Assembly: GCA_030694365.1 (NCBI GenBank)
Contig: JAUXYM010000004.1
Location: 16,683 to 80,682, forward strand
From: Nevskia sp.
GTDB taxonomy: Bacteria > Pseudomonadota > Gammaproteobacteria > Nevskiales > Nevskiaceae
DNA length: 64,000 nucleotides
Reading direction: 5' to 3'
Shown here: positions 44,974-53,290 of the stretch, one piece after another
How the letters are laid out: each line of letters begins with the position of its first letter
Position numbering within the stretch: position 1 is the stretch's first letter
Translations under genes and position numbers: made by a program
Notes under the pieces: model-generated
Databases searched by the model: none
What the model was told of the DNA's origin: nothing
Seen by the model: only the letters and a program-made list of their open reading frames with translations

Positions 44974-45658
44974 CGAAACGGCCCGCGTTCAGGCGCAGCA
45001 CGCGATCGCAGCGCTCGGCGAGCTGCGGATCGTGAGTGACCAGCACCAGGGTCGCACCCCGGTCGCGATTCAATGCGAACAGCAGGTCGATGATCCTGGC
45101 GCCGGTGGCGGAGTCGAGATTGCCGGTTGGCTCATCGGCAAACAGGATTTCCGGGCCGGCGGCGAAGGCGCGAGCGACGGCGACTCGCTGCTGCTCGCCG
45201 CCGGACAGCTGATACGGATAGTGGCCGGTGCGGGCGGCGAGGCCGACCTGGGCCAGCGTGTCGCGGGCGAGCTTTTCGGCGTCGCTGCGGCCGGCGAGCT
45301 CGGCCGGCAGCATCACGTTCTCCAGCGCGGTCAATCCTGCGAGCAATTGAAACGACTGGAACACGAAACCGACACGGCCGGCGCGCAATCTTGCGCGGCC
45401 GTCTTCGTCGAGGCTTGAAAGCCGCTGGCCGGCCAGCATGATCTCGCCGGAAGTTGGCGAATCCAGCCCGGCGAGCAGGGACAGCAAAGTGGTCTTGCCG
45501 GAGCCGGAAGCGCCGACGATGGCCACCGATTCACCCGCCGTGATCGCCAGATTGACGCCGTTCAGGATCGCGATGCGCTCACCGCCGCTGACGATTTGCT
45601 GGACGATGTTTTCAGCCACAATCACTTTCGATTTCGAATCGCTGGCATCTGCGCTCAT
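44966..45658 (-). CDS. YbbA/LolD-like ABC transporter ATP-binding protein
   Basis: 230 residues. Walker A GASGSGKTT (near 48), Q-loop FVFQSFQLL, signature LSGGEQQR (near 148), Walker B ILFADEPTGNLD and the H-loop VTHD are intact. It energises the FtsX-type permease encoded next. The ATG at 45658 overlaps the oppositely oriented tesA ATG at 45657, so the two genes' start codons share bases. A GTG 11 codons in (near 45625) would move the start to VIVAENIV and free that overlap. Confidence 0.9.
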   Translation of the reverse strand: MSADASDSKSKVIVAENIVQQIVSGGERIAILNGVNLAITAGESVAIVGASGSGKTTLLSLLAGLDSPTSGEIMLAGQRLSSLDEDGRARLRAGRVGFVFQSFQLLAGLTALENVMLPAELAGRSDAEKLARDTLAQVGLAARTGHYPYQLSGGEQQRVAVARAFAAGPEILFADEPTGNLDSATGARIIDLLFALNRDRGATLVLVTHDPQLAERCDRVLRLNAGRFDV

Positions 45659-46322
45659 GCGTATACAACTCCCTGTTCGTCTGTTCCTGATGCTGGCGGG
45701 CTGGCTGTTCGCCGGCAGTGTCTGGGCTGCACCGACGCTGCTGGTCTGGGGCGATTCCCTGAGTGCCGGCTACGGTGTGGATACCCGCAGCGGCTGGGTT
45801 GATCTATTGGAGCGGAAGCTCCGAACTCAAGCCGATACCAGCCTGAAGACCTGGAACGTGGTCAACGGTTCGGTCAGCGGTGAAACCACCGCCGGTGGCC
45901 TGGCCCGGCTGCCGGCGGCGCTGGCCCGCCACAAGCCGGACGTGGTGCTGCTGGAACTCGGTGCCAATGACGGCCTGCGCGGCCTCGATCTGCAGCAGAT
46001 GCAGGTCAATCTCGAAAAGATGAGCGATCTGGTGCTCGCGACCGGCGCCAAACCGGTGGTCTTCGAGATGCGTATTCCGAACAACTACGGCCCGGTGTTC
46101 ACCGAACGCTTCCGCCGCGTGTTCGCCGATGCCGCCAGAGCCAAGCAAGCGCCGCTGATGCCGTTCTTCCTCACCGCGATTGCCGAGGACCGGCCGCGTT
46201 GGTTCCAGGACGACGGCATCCACCCGCGCACCGAGGCGCAACCGCAGATTCTCGATGCCGTCTGGCCGACCTTGTCACCGTTGCTGAAGGCGGCTGCATC
46301 TTCCGCCGCACCGAAGCCGTAA
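45657..46322 (+). CDS. tesA: TesA-type periplasmic GDSL (lyso)phospholipase/thioesterase
   Basis: 221 residues. A signal peptide (VRLFLMLAGWLFAGSVWA) precedes the SGNH hydrolase core: block I WGDSLSAGYG with the catalytic Ser, block III GANDGLRG, and block V DGIHPRTEAQ with Asp and His. TesA hydrolyses acyl-CoA thioesters and lysophospholipids in the periplasm. It is divergent from ybbA, the same arrangement as in E. coli. The start codon overlaps that of ybbA on the other strand. A repeat-rich spacer follows. Confidence 0.92.
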   Translation: MRIQLPVRLFLMLAGWLFAGSVWAAPTLLVWGDSLSAGYGVDTRSGWVDLLERKLRTQADTSLKTWNVVNGSVSGETTAGGLARLPAALARHKPDVVLLELGANDGLRGLDLQQMQVNLEKMSDLVLATGAKPVVFEMRIPNNYGPVFTERFRRVFADAARAKQAPLMPFFLTAIAEDRPRWFQDDGIHPRTEAQPQILDAVWPTLSPLLKAAASSAAPKP

Positions 46323-46325
46323 CAG

Positions 46326-46401
46326 CAGTGGCTAGTGGTCAGTGGCTCGTGGTCAGACAAGGCCACACTCAGGGCAGCCATTTACCAGACACTAGCCACT
46401 G
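46326..46401. repeat. CAGTGGCTAGTG inverted repeat in the tesA 3' spacer
   Basis: CAGTGGCTAGTG (46326-46337) and its perfect complement (46390-46401) flank further degenerate GTGGTCAGTGGC copies. The same vocabulary recurs at 30495-30616, so this is one of at least two copies of a dispersed intergenic family in this window. Confidence 0.75.
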
Positions 46402-46423
46402 ACCACGGACCCCTGCTTCTCCC

Positions 46424-47701
46424 ATGAAAATCGCTGTCATCGGCTCCGGCATTTCGGGCCTGTCTGCTGCCTATTTCCTTGCGCGCAAGCACGAGGTGAC
46501 GCTGATCGAGCAGGACGGTCGCATCGGCGGCCACACCAACACCATCGCCATCAACACGCCGCAGGGACCGGGCGCGGTCGATACCGGCTGGATCGTCTAC
46601 AACGGCATCAACTACCCGAACCTGACCGCGCTGTTCAAGGAACTGGAAGTGGCAACCCGGCCGACCAGCATGTCCTTCGCGGTATCGATCGGCGATGGCC
46701 GTTACGAATGGAAGGGCAGCGACCAGATGTGGAGTGTGTTTGCGCAGTGGACGAATCTGTTCAAGCCCGGCCACATCCGCATGCTGCTGGAGATCCTCAA
46801 ACTCAACAAGCAGTGCAATGCGTTGTTGAAAGCCGGCACCCTGCCGAGCGGCTCGCTGGGCCAGTTCCTCGATGACCAGGGCTTTTCGCAGGCGCTGCGC
46901 CGCGACTACCTGCTGCCGATGGCCGGGATGATCTGGAGCTGCTCGCCGAAGGCCGCCGCCGAGTATCCGGCCGATGACTTCATGCGCTTCTTCGACAGCC
47001 ACAGCCTGTTCACCGCGACCCAGCAGCCGACCTGGCATTCGGTCATCGGCGGCAGCAATACCTATGTCAAACGGTTGATGGCGCGCTACCAGGGTGCCTT
47101 GAGCCTGAACACGCCGGTACTCGGAATACGCCGTGCGCAGGACGACGGCGTGCTGCTGCGGCTGCCGGGCGGCGAGCAGCGCTTCGATCGCGTGGTCTGC
47201 GCCACCCATTCCGATCAGGCGCTGCGTCTGCTGAGCGACGCAAGCGACGCCGAGCGCGAAGTGCTGGCCGGCATTCCGTACAGCGAATCGAGAGTGGTGC
47301 TGCACAGCGACGACAGCTTCCTGCCGAAGCGCCGCGCCGCCTGGGCGAGCTGGAACTACACCCATCCGGTCTCGGAGATTCACGACCAGCGCATTTCCGG
47401 CAGCTACTGGATGAACCTGCTGCAGCACATCCCGGGGCCGGTGAACTACATCGTCACCCTGAATCCGCAGCGGCCGGTGCCGGCTGCCAAGATCATCTAC
47501 GACATCGTCTACCACCACCCGCACTACACCGCCGCCAGCAAGCTGACTCACGCGAAACTGCCGGCGATCCAGGGCCGCGGTGGCCTGTGGTGGGCCGGTG
47601 CCTGGACCGGTTACGGCTTTCACGAAGACGGCCTGAAGTCCGGGTTGCGGGCGGTGCAGGGGATTGATGCTTCGTGCTTGCCGGGCTGGACTGCGCTTTG
47701 A
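46424..47701 (+). CDS. FAD-dependent amine-oxidase-like oxidoreductase
   Basis: 425 residues. The N-terminal FAD-binding motif is MKIAVIGSGISGLSAAYFLARKHEVTLIEQDGRIGGHTNT. The C-terminal region GGLWWAGAWTGYGFHEDGLKSGLRA is the second FAD contact typical of flavin amine oxidase/desaturase-like proteins. In many proteobacteria such a protein precedes a DUF1365 protein and a cyclopropane-fatty-acid synthase, the order seen here. Its reaction is unproved; a role in modifying membrane acyl chains is inferred from context. Confidence 0.85.
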   Translation: MKIAVIGSGISGLSAAYFLARKHEVTLIEQDGRIGGHTNTIAINTPQGPGAVDTGWIVYNGINYPNLTALFKELEVATRPTSMSFAVSIGDGRYEWKGSDQMWSVFAQWTNLFKPGHIRMLLEILKLNKQCNALLKAGTLPSGSLGQFLDDQGFSQALRRDYLLPMAGMIWSCSPKAAAEYPADDFMRFFDSHSLFTATQQPTWHSVIGGSNTYVKRLMARYQGALSLNTPVLGIRRAQDDGVLLRLPGGEQRFDRVVCATHSDQALRLLSDASDAEREVLAGIPYSESRVVLHSDDSFLPKRRAAWASWNYTHPVSEIHDQRISGSYWMNLLQHIPGPVNYIVTLNPQRPVPAAKIIYDIVYHHPHYTAASKLTHAKLPAIQGRGGLWWAGAWTGYGFHEDGLKSGLRAVQGIDASCLPGWTAL

Positions 47702-47726
47702 AAAAAAGCCCGTCTCCCGCTGGTCT

Positions 47727-47831
47727 CCTTCCCCCGTTCACGGGGGAAGGCCGGGATGGGGCCGCTCGCTGGTGAGTGCCGCGCTAAACCCACCGCCCCC
47801 TCCCCAACCCTCCCCCGCAGGCGGGGGAGGG
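47727..47831. repeat. Two intergenic palindromes (CCCCCG-type) at the DUF1365 gene start
   Basis: Stem 1: CCTTCCCCCG, loop TTCA, CGGGGGAAGG (47727-47750). Stem 2: CCCTCCCCCGC, loop AG, GCGGGGGAGGG (47808-47831). They resemble dispersed GGGGGAAGG/GGGGGAGGG palindromes common between genes of GC-rich bacteria. Translated in the DUF1365 frame they give low-complexity PSPVHGGRPGWG and PPPPQPSPAGGGG. Confidence 0.8.
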
Positions 47832-47870
47832 AGTAAAAACGACGCAGCGGCGCTATACCCCAGCCGGGTG

Positions 47871-48599
47871 ATGCACCGGCGGCTGACCGCGCCGCTGTAC
47901 CGCTTCGTCTACCGGGTGTTCTACATCGTCTGGGATATCGACCGGATCGATGAAGCCGTGGCACCGTTGCGGCTGCTGTCGCGCAACCGCTTCAACGTGT
48001 TGGCGATCCACGACAGCGACCACGGCAGCGGCCAGCCGGGCGAGCTGCGCAGCTGGGTGGAAGCGATGCTGCAGGGTGCCGGCATCAGCCTCGATGGCGG
48101 CCGCATTCGTCTGCTGGCGTTCCCGAGACTGTTCGGTTTCGCCTTCAATCCGATCTCGATGTGGTACTGCGAACACCGCGACGGCAGCCTGCGGGCGGTG
48201 ATCGCCGAGGTGCGCAATACCTTCGGCGAGAAGCACTGCTATCTGCTCGCATCCGACGGCCAGCCGATGCCGTATGACCTCCTGCATGAGAAGGAAAAGT
48301 GCTTCCACGTGTCGCCGTTCTTCGACCTCGTGGGACGCTACCGCTTCACGCTGGCCGATCCCGGCGAGCAGTTGCGAGTGGTGATCCACGAGACGCGGGA
48401 CGGGGTGCCGATTTTCGATGCAACGCTGGCCGGCGAGCGGGTACTGCTCACCGATCGCGCCATCGCCAAGCAGGTGCTGAAGATGCCGCTGATGACCCTC
48501 AAGGTGGTCGCCGGCATTCACTGGGAAGCCTTGAAAATCTGGTTGCGCGGTGGCCGTTTCCACGGCAAGCCGGCGCCGCCGGCACGTGAAGTGAGCTGA
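47871..48599 (+). CDS. DUF1365 family protein
   Basis: 242 residues from ATG 47871 (GTG 47868 possible). DUF1365 traits: FVYRVFYIVWDIDRIDE near 10, LLAFPRLFGFAFNPISMWYCEHRDGSLRAVIAEVRNTFGE near 85-125 and KCFHVSPFFDLVGRYRF near 145. The usual family start (ALYxGxVxHRR) is visible just upstream in the same frame as ALYPSRVMHRR, but no start codon precedes it other than one inside the upstream gene (47664). Palindromic repeats occupy the place where the original start should be. It is the middle gene of the Cfa cluster; function unknown. Confidence 0.82.
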   Translation: MHRRLTAPLYRFVYRVFYIVWDIDRIDEAVAPLRLLSRNRFNVLAIHDSDHGSGQPGELRSWVEAMLQGAGISLDGGRIRLLAFPRLFGFAFNPISMWYCEHRDGSLRAVIAEVRNTFGEKHCYLLASDGQPMPYDLLHEKEKCFHVSPFFDLVGRYRFTLADPGEQLRVVIHETRDGVPIFDATLAGERVLLTDRAIAKQVLKMPLMTLKVVAGIHWEALKIWLRGGRFHGKPAPPAREVS

Positions 48600-48657
48600 T
48601 ATCGGGGGCTTCCTGATCCGGCTCGTCAGGCATCCTCTGGACTAACTAGCCGCCACC

Positions 48658-49947
48658 ATGAACCACAACGACAGCAACCACGATCGCCACGAAAGCCTGC
48701 CGCAGTTCATGAGTCGGGACGGCTTCTCGCCCGATCTGCCGGCCGATTTCGCCACCCGTGGCGACAACGCCGGCTTGAGCTGGGGGTTGAAAATCCTGAT
48801 GTACATGATGTCCGGCGTTCGGGTCGGCACCCTCGACATCGTGTTGCCGAACGGCAGCCAGCGGCGCTTTGAAGGACCGGAACCAGGCCCGCACGGCCTG
48901 TGGCAGATCAAGAGCGAGCGGCTGATGCGCCACCTGCTGGCTGGCGGCGAAGTCGGCATCGGCGATGCCTACCTGGACGATTGCTGGGATACGCCGGACC
49001 TCACCCGCCTGCTGATGGTCATGTACCTGAACGAACCGCACTACAAGGGCCCGTTCGAGATGAACTGGCTCGGCCGCTTCTTTGGCATGGTCAAGCACAA
49101 GCTGAAAGCCAACACCAAGCGCACCGCGAAGAAGAACATCGAGTACCACTACGACCTCGGCAACGAGTTCTACAAGATGTGGCTCGACGACACCATGGCC
49201 TATTCGAGCGGCATGTACATCACGCCGAACGAAACGCTGATGGACGCGCAGATCAACAAGTTCCAGCTGATGTACGAGCGTCTGGAACTGCGGCCCGAGC
49301 ACACCCTGCTCGAGATCGGCTCCGGCTGGGGCGGCTTCGCGATCTATGCGGCGAAGCATTCGGGCTGCCGGGTGCACTCGATCACCTTGTCCAATGAGCA
49401 GTACGCCGAAGCGAAGATCCGGGCCGAGAAGGCTGGTGTGGCGGACCGGGTCACTTTCGAGATCCGCGATTATCGCGACGTCACCGAAACCTATGACCGG
49501 GTGGTGTCGATCGAGATGTACGAAGCGGTTGGCGAGGAATACTGGCCGGGCTATTTCGAGGCGATAGCCAAGGCGTTGAAGCCGGGCGGTGTGGCGGCGA
49601 TCCAGGGCATCACCATCAATCCGGCGATCTTCGACAACTACCGCAGCAAGCGCGATTTCATCCAGAAGTACATCTTCCCGGGCGGCATGCTGTGCCCGCC
49701 GACCCTGTTCGAAACGCTATCGAAGCAGGCCGGCCTGATGGCCAGCGATGCCCGGTTCTACGCCAAGGACTACGCTGATACGCTCGCCGCCTGGCATCGC
49801 AACGTGCTCAGCGTGCGGGAGCAGATCGTCAAGCAGTTCGACGAGCGCTTCCTGCGCATGTGGCGCTATTACCTGAGCTACTGCGAGTGCGGCTTCCGTA
49901 CCGGCTCGATCGATCTGATGCACATCACGCTGACCAAACCAACTTGA
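48658..49947 (+). CDS. cfa: Cyclopropane-fatty-acyl-phospholipid synthase family methyltransferase
   Basis: 429 residues. The S-adenosylmethionine site is LEIGSGWGGFAIYAAKHSGCRVHSITLS (near 220-245). Substrate-side motifs EYHYDLGNEFYKMWLDDTMAYSSGMY (near 165) and VSIEMYEAVGEEYWPGYF (near 285) are diagnostic of Cfa. The enzyme adds a methylene bridge to unsaturated acyl chains of membrane phospholipids. It follows the FAD oxidoreductase and DUF1365 genes, a conserved trio. The exact product (cyclopropane or another methylated chain) depends on the partners and is not certain. Confidence 0.93.
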   Translation: MNHNDSNHDRHESLPQFMSRDGFSPDLPADFATRGDNAGLSWGLKILMYMMSGVRVGTLDIVLPNGSQRRFEGPEPGPHGLWQIKSERLMRHLLAGGEVGIGDAYLDDCWDTPDLTRLLMVMYLNEPHYKGPFEMNWLGRFFGMVKHKLKANTKRTAKKNIEYHYDLGNEFYKMWLDDTMAYSSGMYITPNETLMDAQINKFQLMYERLELRPEHTLLEIGSGWGGFAIYAAKHSGCRVHSITLSNEQYAEAKIRAEKAGVADRVTFEIRDYRDVTETYDRVVSIEMYEAVGEEYWPGYFEAIAKALKPGGVAAIQGITINPAIFDNYRSKRDFIQKYIFPGGMLCPPTLFETLSKQAGLMASDARFYAKDYADTLAAWHRNVLSVREQIVKQFDERFLRMWRYYLSYCECGFRTGSIDLMHITLTKPT

Positions 49948-49954
49948 GCTCTTG

Positions 49955-50317
49955 ATGAAACTCGGCATCGGCCTGTTTGCGGTCCTCGCGTTCGCCTCCC
50001 TGGTTGGCGCGTCGATCTGGGCCACCGGCCAGGTCAGCATCGTGCCGGCGATCAATGACCTGATCGCCAACCCGGCCGCGAACTACAACGCCTGGTTCGT
50101 GGCCACGCTGTTCGACACCGTCTACGCCTTCCTGTGGTTCTGGCTGTGGATCGCCTACAAGGAAACCTCGTGGCTGGCGCGGGTCCTGTGGCTGGTCGCG
50201 GTGCTCGCCACCGGCAACATGGCGATGGCGGTCTACGCGCTGATTCAACTCGCCAAGCTACCGCCGAACGCGCCCATCGAAGACTTCCTGTTGCGTCGCA
50301 AGCCGGCCGCTCGGTGA
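49955..50317 (+). CDS. Small membrane protein, DUF1475-like
   Basis: 120 residues from ATG 49955. Three to four hydrophobic segments: residues 3-27, 45-65 (FVATLFDTVYAFLWFWLWIAY) and 72-97. The motif AWFVATLFDTVYAFLWFWLWIAYKE resembles DUF1475-type proteins near cfa genes. It is 7 bp after the Cfa stop and its own stop overlaps the next start (GTGA), so it belongs to the same operon. Family assignment is from memory and moderate. Confidence 0.6.
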   Translation: MKLGIGLFAVLAFASLVGASIWATGQVSIVPAINDLIANPAANYNAWFVATLFDTVYAFLWFWLWIAYKETSWLARVLWLVAVLATGNMAMAVYALIQLAKLPPNAPIEDFLLRRKPAAR

Positions 50318-50820
50318 GGGAGGCGAGCCCTGTCGCTGCCAGCCCGGTTCAATCGTTCTGGCGTCGAAAAGTCCTAGGCCCGGTGCTGGCCCAGCTTCGG
50401 CAGGGCATCACGCCGGAAAAGATTGCGTTGACCGCCGCGCTCGGTGCGGTGATCGCGGTGTTCCCGATCCTGGGTTCCACCACGGTGCTGTGCGGCCTGG
50501 TCGCCTGGGGCCTGCGCCTGAACCAGCCGATCATCCAGCTGGTCAACTACCTCTGTTATCCGCTGCAGTTCGTGCTGCTGCTGCCGTTCTACCGGGCCGG
50601 CGAATGGTTCGGCGCGCCGCATGTGGCGCTGTCGATACCCGAAATGATCAGCCGCTTCGAAGCCGGGCCGATGGAATTCATCGCCGAATTCGGGCTGGTG
50701 GCGCTCGGCGGCGTCGCCGCCTGGATCGTCGCTGCGCCGCTGGCGATCGCCGCGCTGTACTTCGGCCTGCGGCCGGCGCTGCGCCGGCTGGCAAGACGCA
50801 GCCGCGTGGTACCGATCTAG
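50314..50820 (+). CDS. DUF2062 membrane protein
   Basis: 168 residues from GTG 50314, overlapping the previous stop by 4 bp. The DUF2062 pattern is clear: LAQLRQGITPEKIALTAALGAVIAVFPILGSTTVLCGLVAWGLRLNQPIIQLVNYLCYPLQFVLLLPFYRAGEW. At least three membrane helices are expected. Function unknown; members are often encoded near lipid or glycosyltransferase genes. It closes the Cfa operon and is followed by a dispersed palindrome. Confidence 0.8.
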   Translation: MREASPVAASPVQSFWRRKVLGPVLAQLRQGITPEKIALTAALGAVIAVFPILGSTTVLCGLVAWGLRLNQPIIQLVNYLCYPLQFVLLLPFYRAGEWFGAPHVALSIPEMISRFEAGPMEFIAEFGLVALGGVAAWIVAAPLAIAALYFGLRPALRRLARRSRVVPI

Positions 50821-50837
50821 GGCTTGCCTACAAATAC

Positions 50838-50923
50838 CGGTCATTCCCGCGCAGGCGGGAATCCAGTTCCGATGCGGGGCGCTACGGCCAAAATTGGATG
50901 CCCGTCTTCGCGGGCATGACCGG
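50838..50923. repeat. Dispersed inverted repeat, copy 1 (CGGTCATTCCCGC type)
   Basis: The left arm at 50838-50866 (CCGGTCATTCCCGCG...) and the right arm at 50894-50923 are complementary with several mismatches. The same family occurs at 55669-55757. Both sit just after a plus-strand gene's stop, a terminator-like position. Confidence 0.8.
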
Positions 50924-50977
50924 ATCCTGTGGGGCCGCTTGACGCGAAATGCCCGACAAGAGGCATTGCCGATCGCC

Positions 50978-52642
50978 TCAGCCGCGCGGCACCTTGATCG
51001 TCGAACCGGCGCGCAGCACGTGGCTTTCGCCGAAGCCGTTCAACTCCTGCAGCTTGTCGATCGAGGTCCGATAACGCTTGGCGATCGCGCCGAGCGTCTG
51101 GCCTGAGCGCACCCGGTGGGTGCGGTGCTGGGCGGCAGCCTTGGCCGCCGACAAGTTCGGCGCTTCCGCCTTGACCTTGACCGAACGCACCGCCGCCGGC
51201 TTGGCTTCTACCGCTGCGACCAGCCGGTCATCGCCGGTCGGAATCTGCAGGCTCTGGCCCTTGCGCAGCTTGCTGCCATTGCCGATGTTGTTGGCAACCA
51301 GGATGTCCTTGCTCGACACGCCATAGCGCTTGGCGATCTTGCCCAGCGAGTCGCCACGGCTGACGACGTGGGTCGAGTAGAAACGGATCTGGCTGTCGTG
51401 GCGCTGGTCCGGCGTCAGGGTCGCGTAAGCGATCTCGAAGCGCTGGCCGGCACCGCTCGGCACCCGAATCTCATGGTCCGGCGGCACCCGCAGACGGCCG
51501 TTGACCACTTCCGGGCGGAACGCCGGATTGAGGCGGTGGAACTCCTCGTCATCGGCACCGGCCAGCTTGCGCAGGGTGTCGTAGGGCACGTAGTCGTGGG
51601 TGCGCACGGTGTCGAAACGCAGCAGCGGTTCGCGCTGCAGCTCGCCGTAATGGCTGCGGTAATCGCGCTCGATCTCGCTGGCGGCGATGAACTCCGCGTA
51701 GAAGTTCGACGAAGCGAAGCCGAAGGACTTGGCCTTGTAGCGCTCGATCAGATCGGTGAGCGTGGTGCCGTTGACCTCGCGCAGACCTTTGACCATGCCG
51801 GTGCGACCGTGGTTGTAGGCAGTCAGTGCCAGCGGCCAGCTGCCGAGCGAGTCGTAGTCGTCACGCAGATGGCGGGCGGCGGCGTCGGTGGAGGTCCACG
51901 GGTCGCGGCGATCGTCGACGACATTGTTCAGGCGCATGTAGATGCGCGCCGATGACGGAATGAACTGCCAGAGCCCGGCGGCGGCAGCCTTCGAATAGGC
52001 ATCGACATTGAAGCTGGACTCGACCAGCGGCAGCCGGGTCAGCCGGGTCGGCAGGCCGTAGCCGGTGAAGATGCGCTCCATCTCCGGCAGGTAGCGGCCG
52101 GAGATTTCCAGCGCGTGCTGGGTGCGCTCGCGCAGGCCGCGCTGGAAGCGCAGATCCTCGGCGGCGTTCTCGTAGCGCTTCGGGTCCTGATCGTTGCCGA
52201 ACAGCGCGACGATCCTGGCCTGATCGGCCGGCAGCAGGTTCGGGTTGATCACTTCGCCGCCATCGATGCGCGCCTGCAGCGCGCGCAGGCTTTCTTCCAG
52301 CTCGGCGCGGGCGGCTTTTTCCTCGCGGTTCTTCTTGGCGGCCAGCTCGTTCGGCGACAGCACGGCGGCATCGGCTCGGAAATCGAGCACCGTGAACACT
52401 TTCGAGACATCGTCCTTGGTGTGCAGCGCGCTGTTGTGTTCGGACCAGTCGGCGAACACCTGCTTCCAGAACGCGACTCGCGGCTTGATCAGGCTCGGCG
52501 TCGGAAAATTCGGATCCTCAAGGCTCACCGCGACGGCAGCAGGTGCGACGACGGCCGCCGCAGCGGCACCCGGCGCATCGCTGGCGGCGAGTGGCGCAGC
52601 GATGCTGGCGAGCAGGACCAGGATCAGCGGATTTTTCGACAT
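50978..52642 (-). CDS. mltD: MltD-type lytic transglycosylase with LysM domains
   Basis: 554 residues. A signal peptide (LILVLLASIAAPLAA) precedes a linker and an SLT domain with catalytic Glu in LPLVESSFNVDAYSKAAAAGLWQFIPSSARIYM (near 215-245) and LALTAYNHGRTGMVKG (near 285). Two LysM peptidoglycan-binding repeats close the protein: THVVSRGDSLGKIAKRYGVSSKDILVANNI (near 430) and HRVRSGQTLGAIAKRYRTSIDKLQELNG (near 510). MltD cleaves glycan strands during wall turnover. No lipobox Cys is evident, so it may be soluble in the periplasm, unlike E. coli MltD. Confidence 0.93.
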   Translation of the reverse strand: MSKNPLILVLLASIAAPLAASDAPGAAAAAVVAPAAVAVSLEDPNFPTPSLIKPRVAFWKQVFADWSEHNSALHTKDDVSKVFTVLDFRADAAVLSPNELAAKKNREEKAARAELEESLRALQARIDGGEVINPNLLPADQARIVALFGNDQDPKRYENAAEDLRFQRGLRERTQHALEISGRYLPEMERIFTGYGLPTRLTRLPLVESSFNVDAYSKAAAAGLWQFIPSSARIYMRLNNVVDDRRDPWTSTDAAARHLRDDYDSLGSWPLALTAYNHGRTGMVKGLREVNGTTLTDLIERYKAKSFGFASSNFYAEFIAASEIERDYRSHYGELQREPLLRFDTVRTHDYVPYDTLRKLAGADDEEFHRLNPAFRPEVVNGRLRVPPDHEIRVPSGAGQRFEIAYATLTPDQRHDSQIRFYSTHVVSRGDSLGKIAKRYGVSSKDILVANNIGNGSKLRKGQSLQIPTGDDRLVAAVEAKPAAVRSVKVKAEAPNLSAAKAAAQHRTHRVRSGQTLGAIAKRYRTSIDKLQELNGFGESHVLRAGSTIKVPRG

Positions 52643-52785
52643 GGTGTTCGGTGCTCGAGACGGCTGGAAACTTCAAAAGCGGATGCTATAGCAGCGCCCG
52701 ATCGGGCGACAATCAATGTGCAAATACCGTTCCGCCGAGTCGACCGCAAACGTCTGCCGGCGGGCTCTTGCACCGGGGTCGCTCG

Positions 52786-53238
52786 ATGTCCACCGCCGTC
52801 AACGCCGAAACGCTGTGCCTGCTCGCTGCCGGCAGCTTCTTCATGACCGGCCTGCTGACCGGCTGGAGGAAGTATCGCTGCATCGCCACCAGTGCCGAAG
52901 CAACCGCGCCGGTCTATGTCGACATCGCCCATCGTGCGGCGTTGATGTACGCGTTCTCGGCGCTGCTGATCCGCGAGTTCGTGCCGTACTCGCCGCTGAT
53001 CGCAACCGGCACTTTGTTTGCCGTCGCAGCACCCTTGCTGTTCTTCGCGCTGGCGATCGCCAGCTATGTGCTGCACGGCATCCTGCGCGATACCGACAAC
53101 CAGTTGCGCAATCCACATCGGCTGGGCAATGGAACGCTGCCCGGCTTCGCGATCCACGGCTTCATGTGGCTGCTGGCGCTGGCCGAGATCGGCGGCTTCG
53201 CGGTGCTGCTCTGGGGTTTCCTGCGGACGATGGCTTGA
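52786..53238 (+). CDS. Four-helix integral membrane protein, unassigned
   Basis: 150 residues with about four membrane segments (residues 5-27, 48-68, 72-105 and 125-148). The cytosolic or periplasmic loop GWRKYRCIATSAEATAPVYVDIAHRAALMYAFSALL carries a conserved-looking HRAALMY. The size and helix layout resemble MAPEG-type or similar small membrane families, but no signature was recognised. It is divergent from mltD by 143 bp and 52 bp upstream of the iminopeptidase gene, with which it may be co-transcribed. Confidence 0.6.
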   Translation: MSTAVNAETLCLLAAGSFFMTGLLTGWRKYRCIATSAEATAPVYVDIAHRAALMYAFSALLIREFVPYSPLIATGTLFAVAAPLLFFALAIASYVLHGILRDTDNQLRNPHRLGNGTLPGFAIHGFMWLLALAEIGGFAVLLWGFLRTMA

Positions 53239-53290
53239 GGCTGTCGGGTAAGCTAATCCTCATCTCCATCTCTATTCCCCTCCTGCAGCC

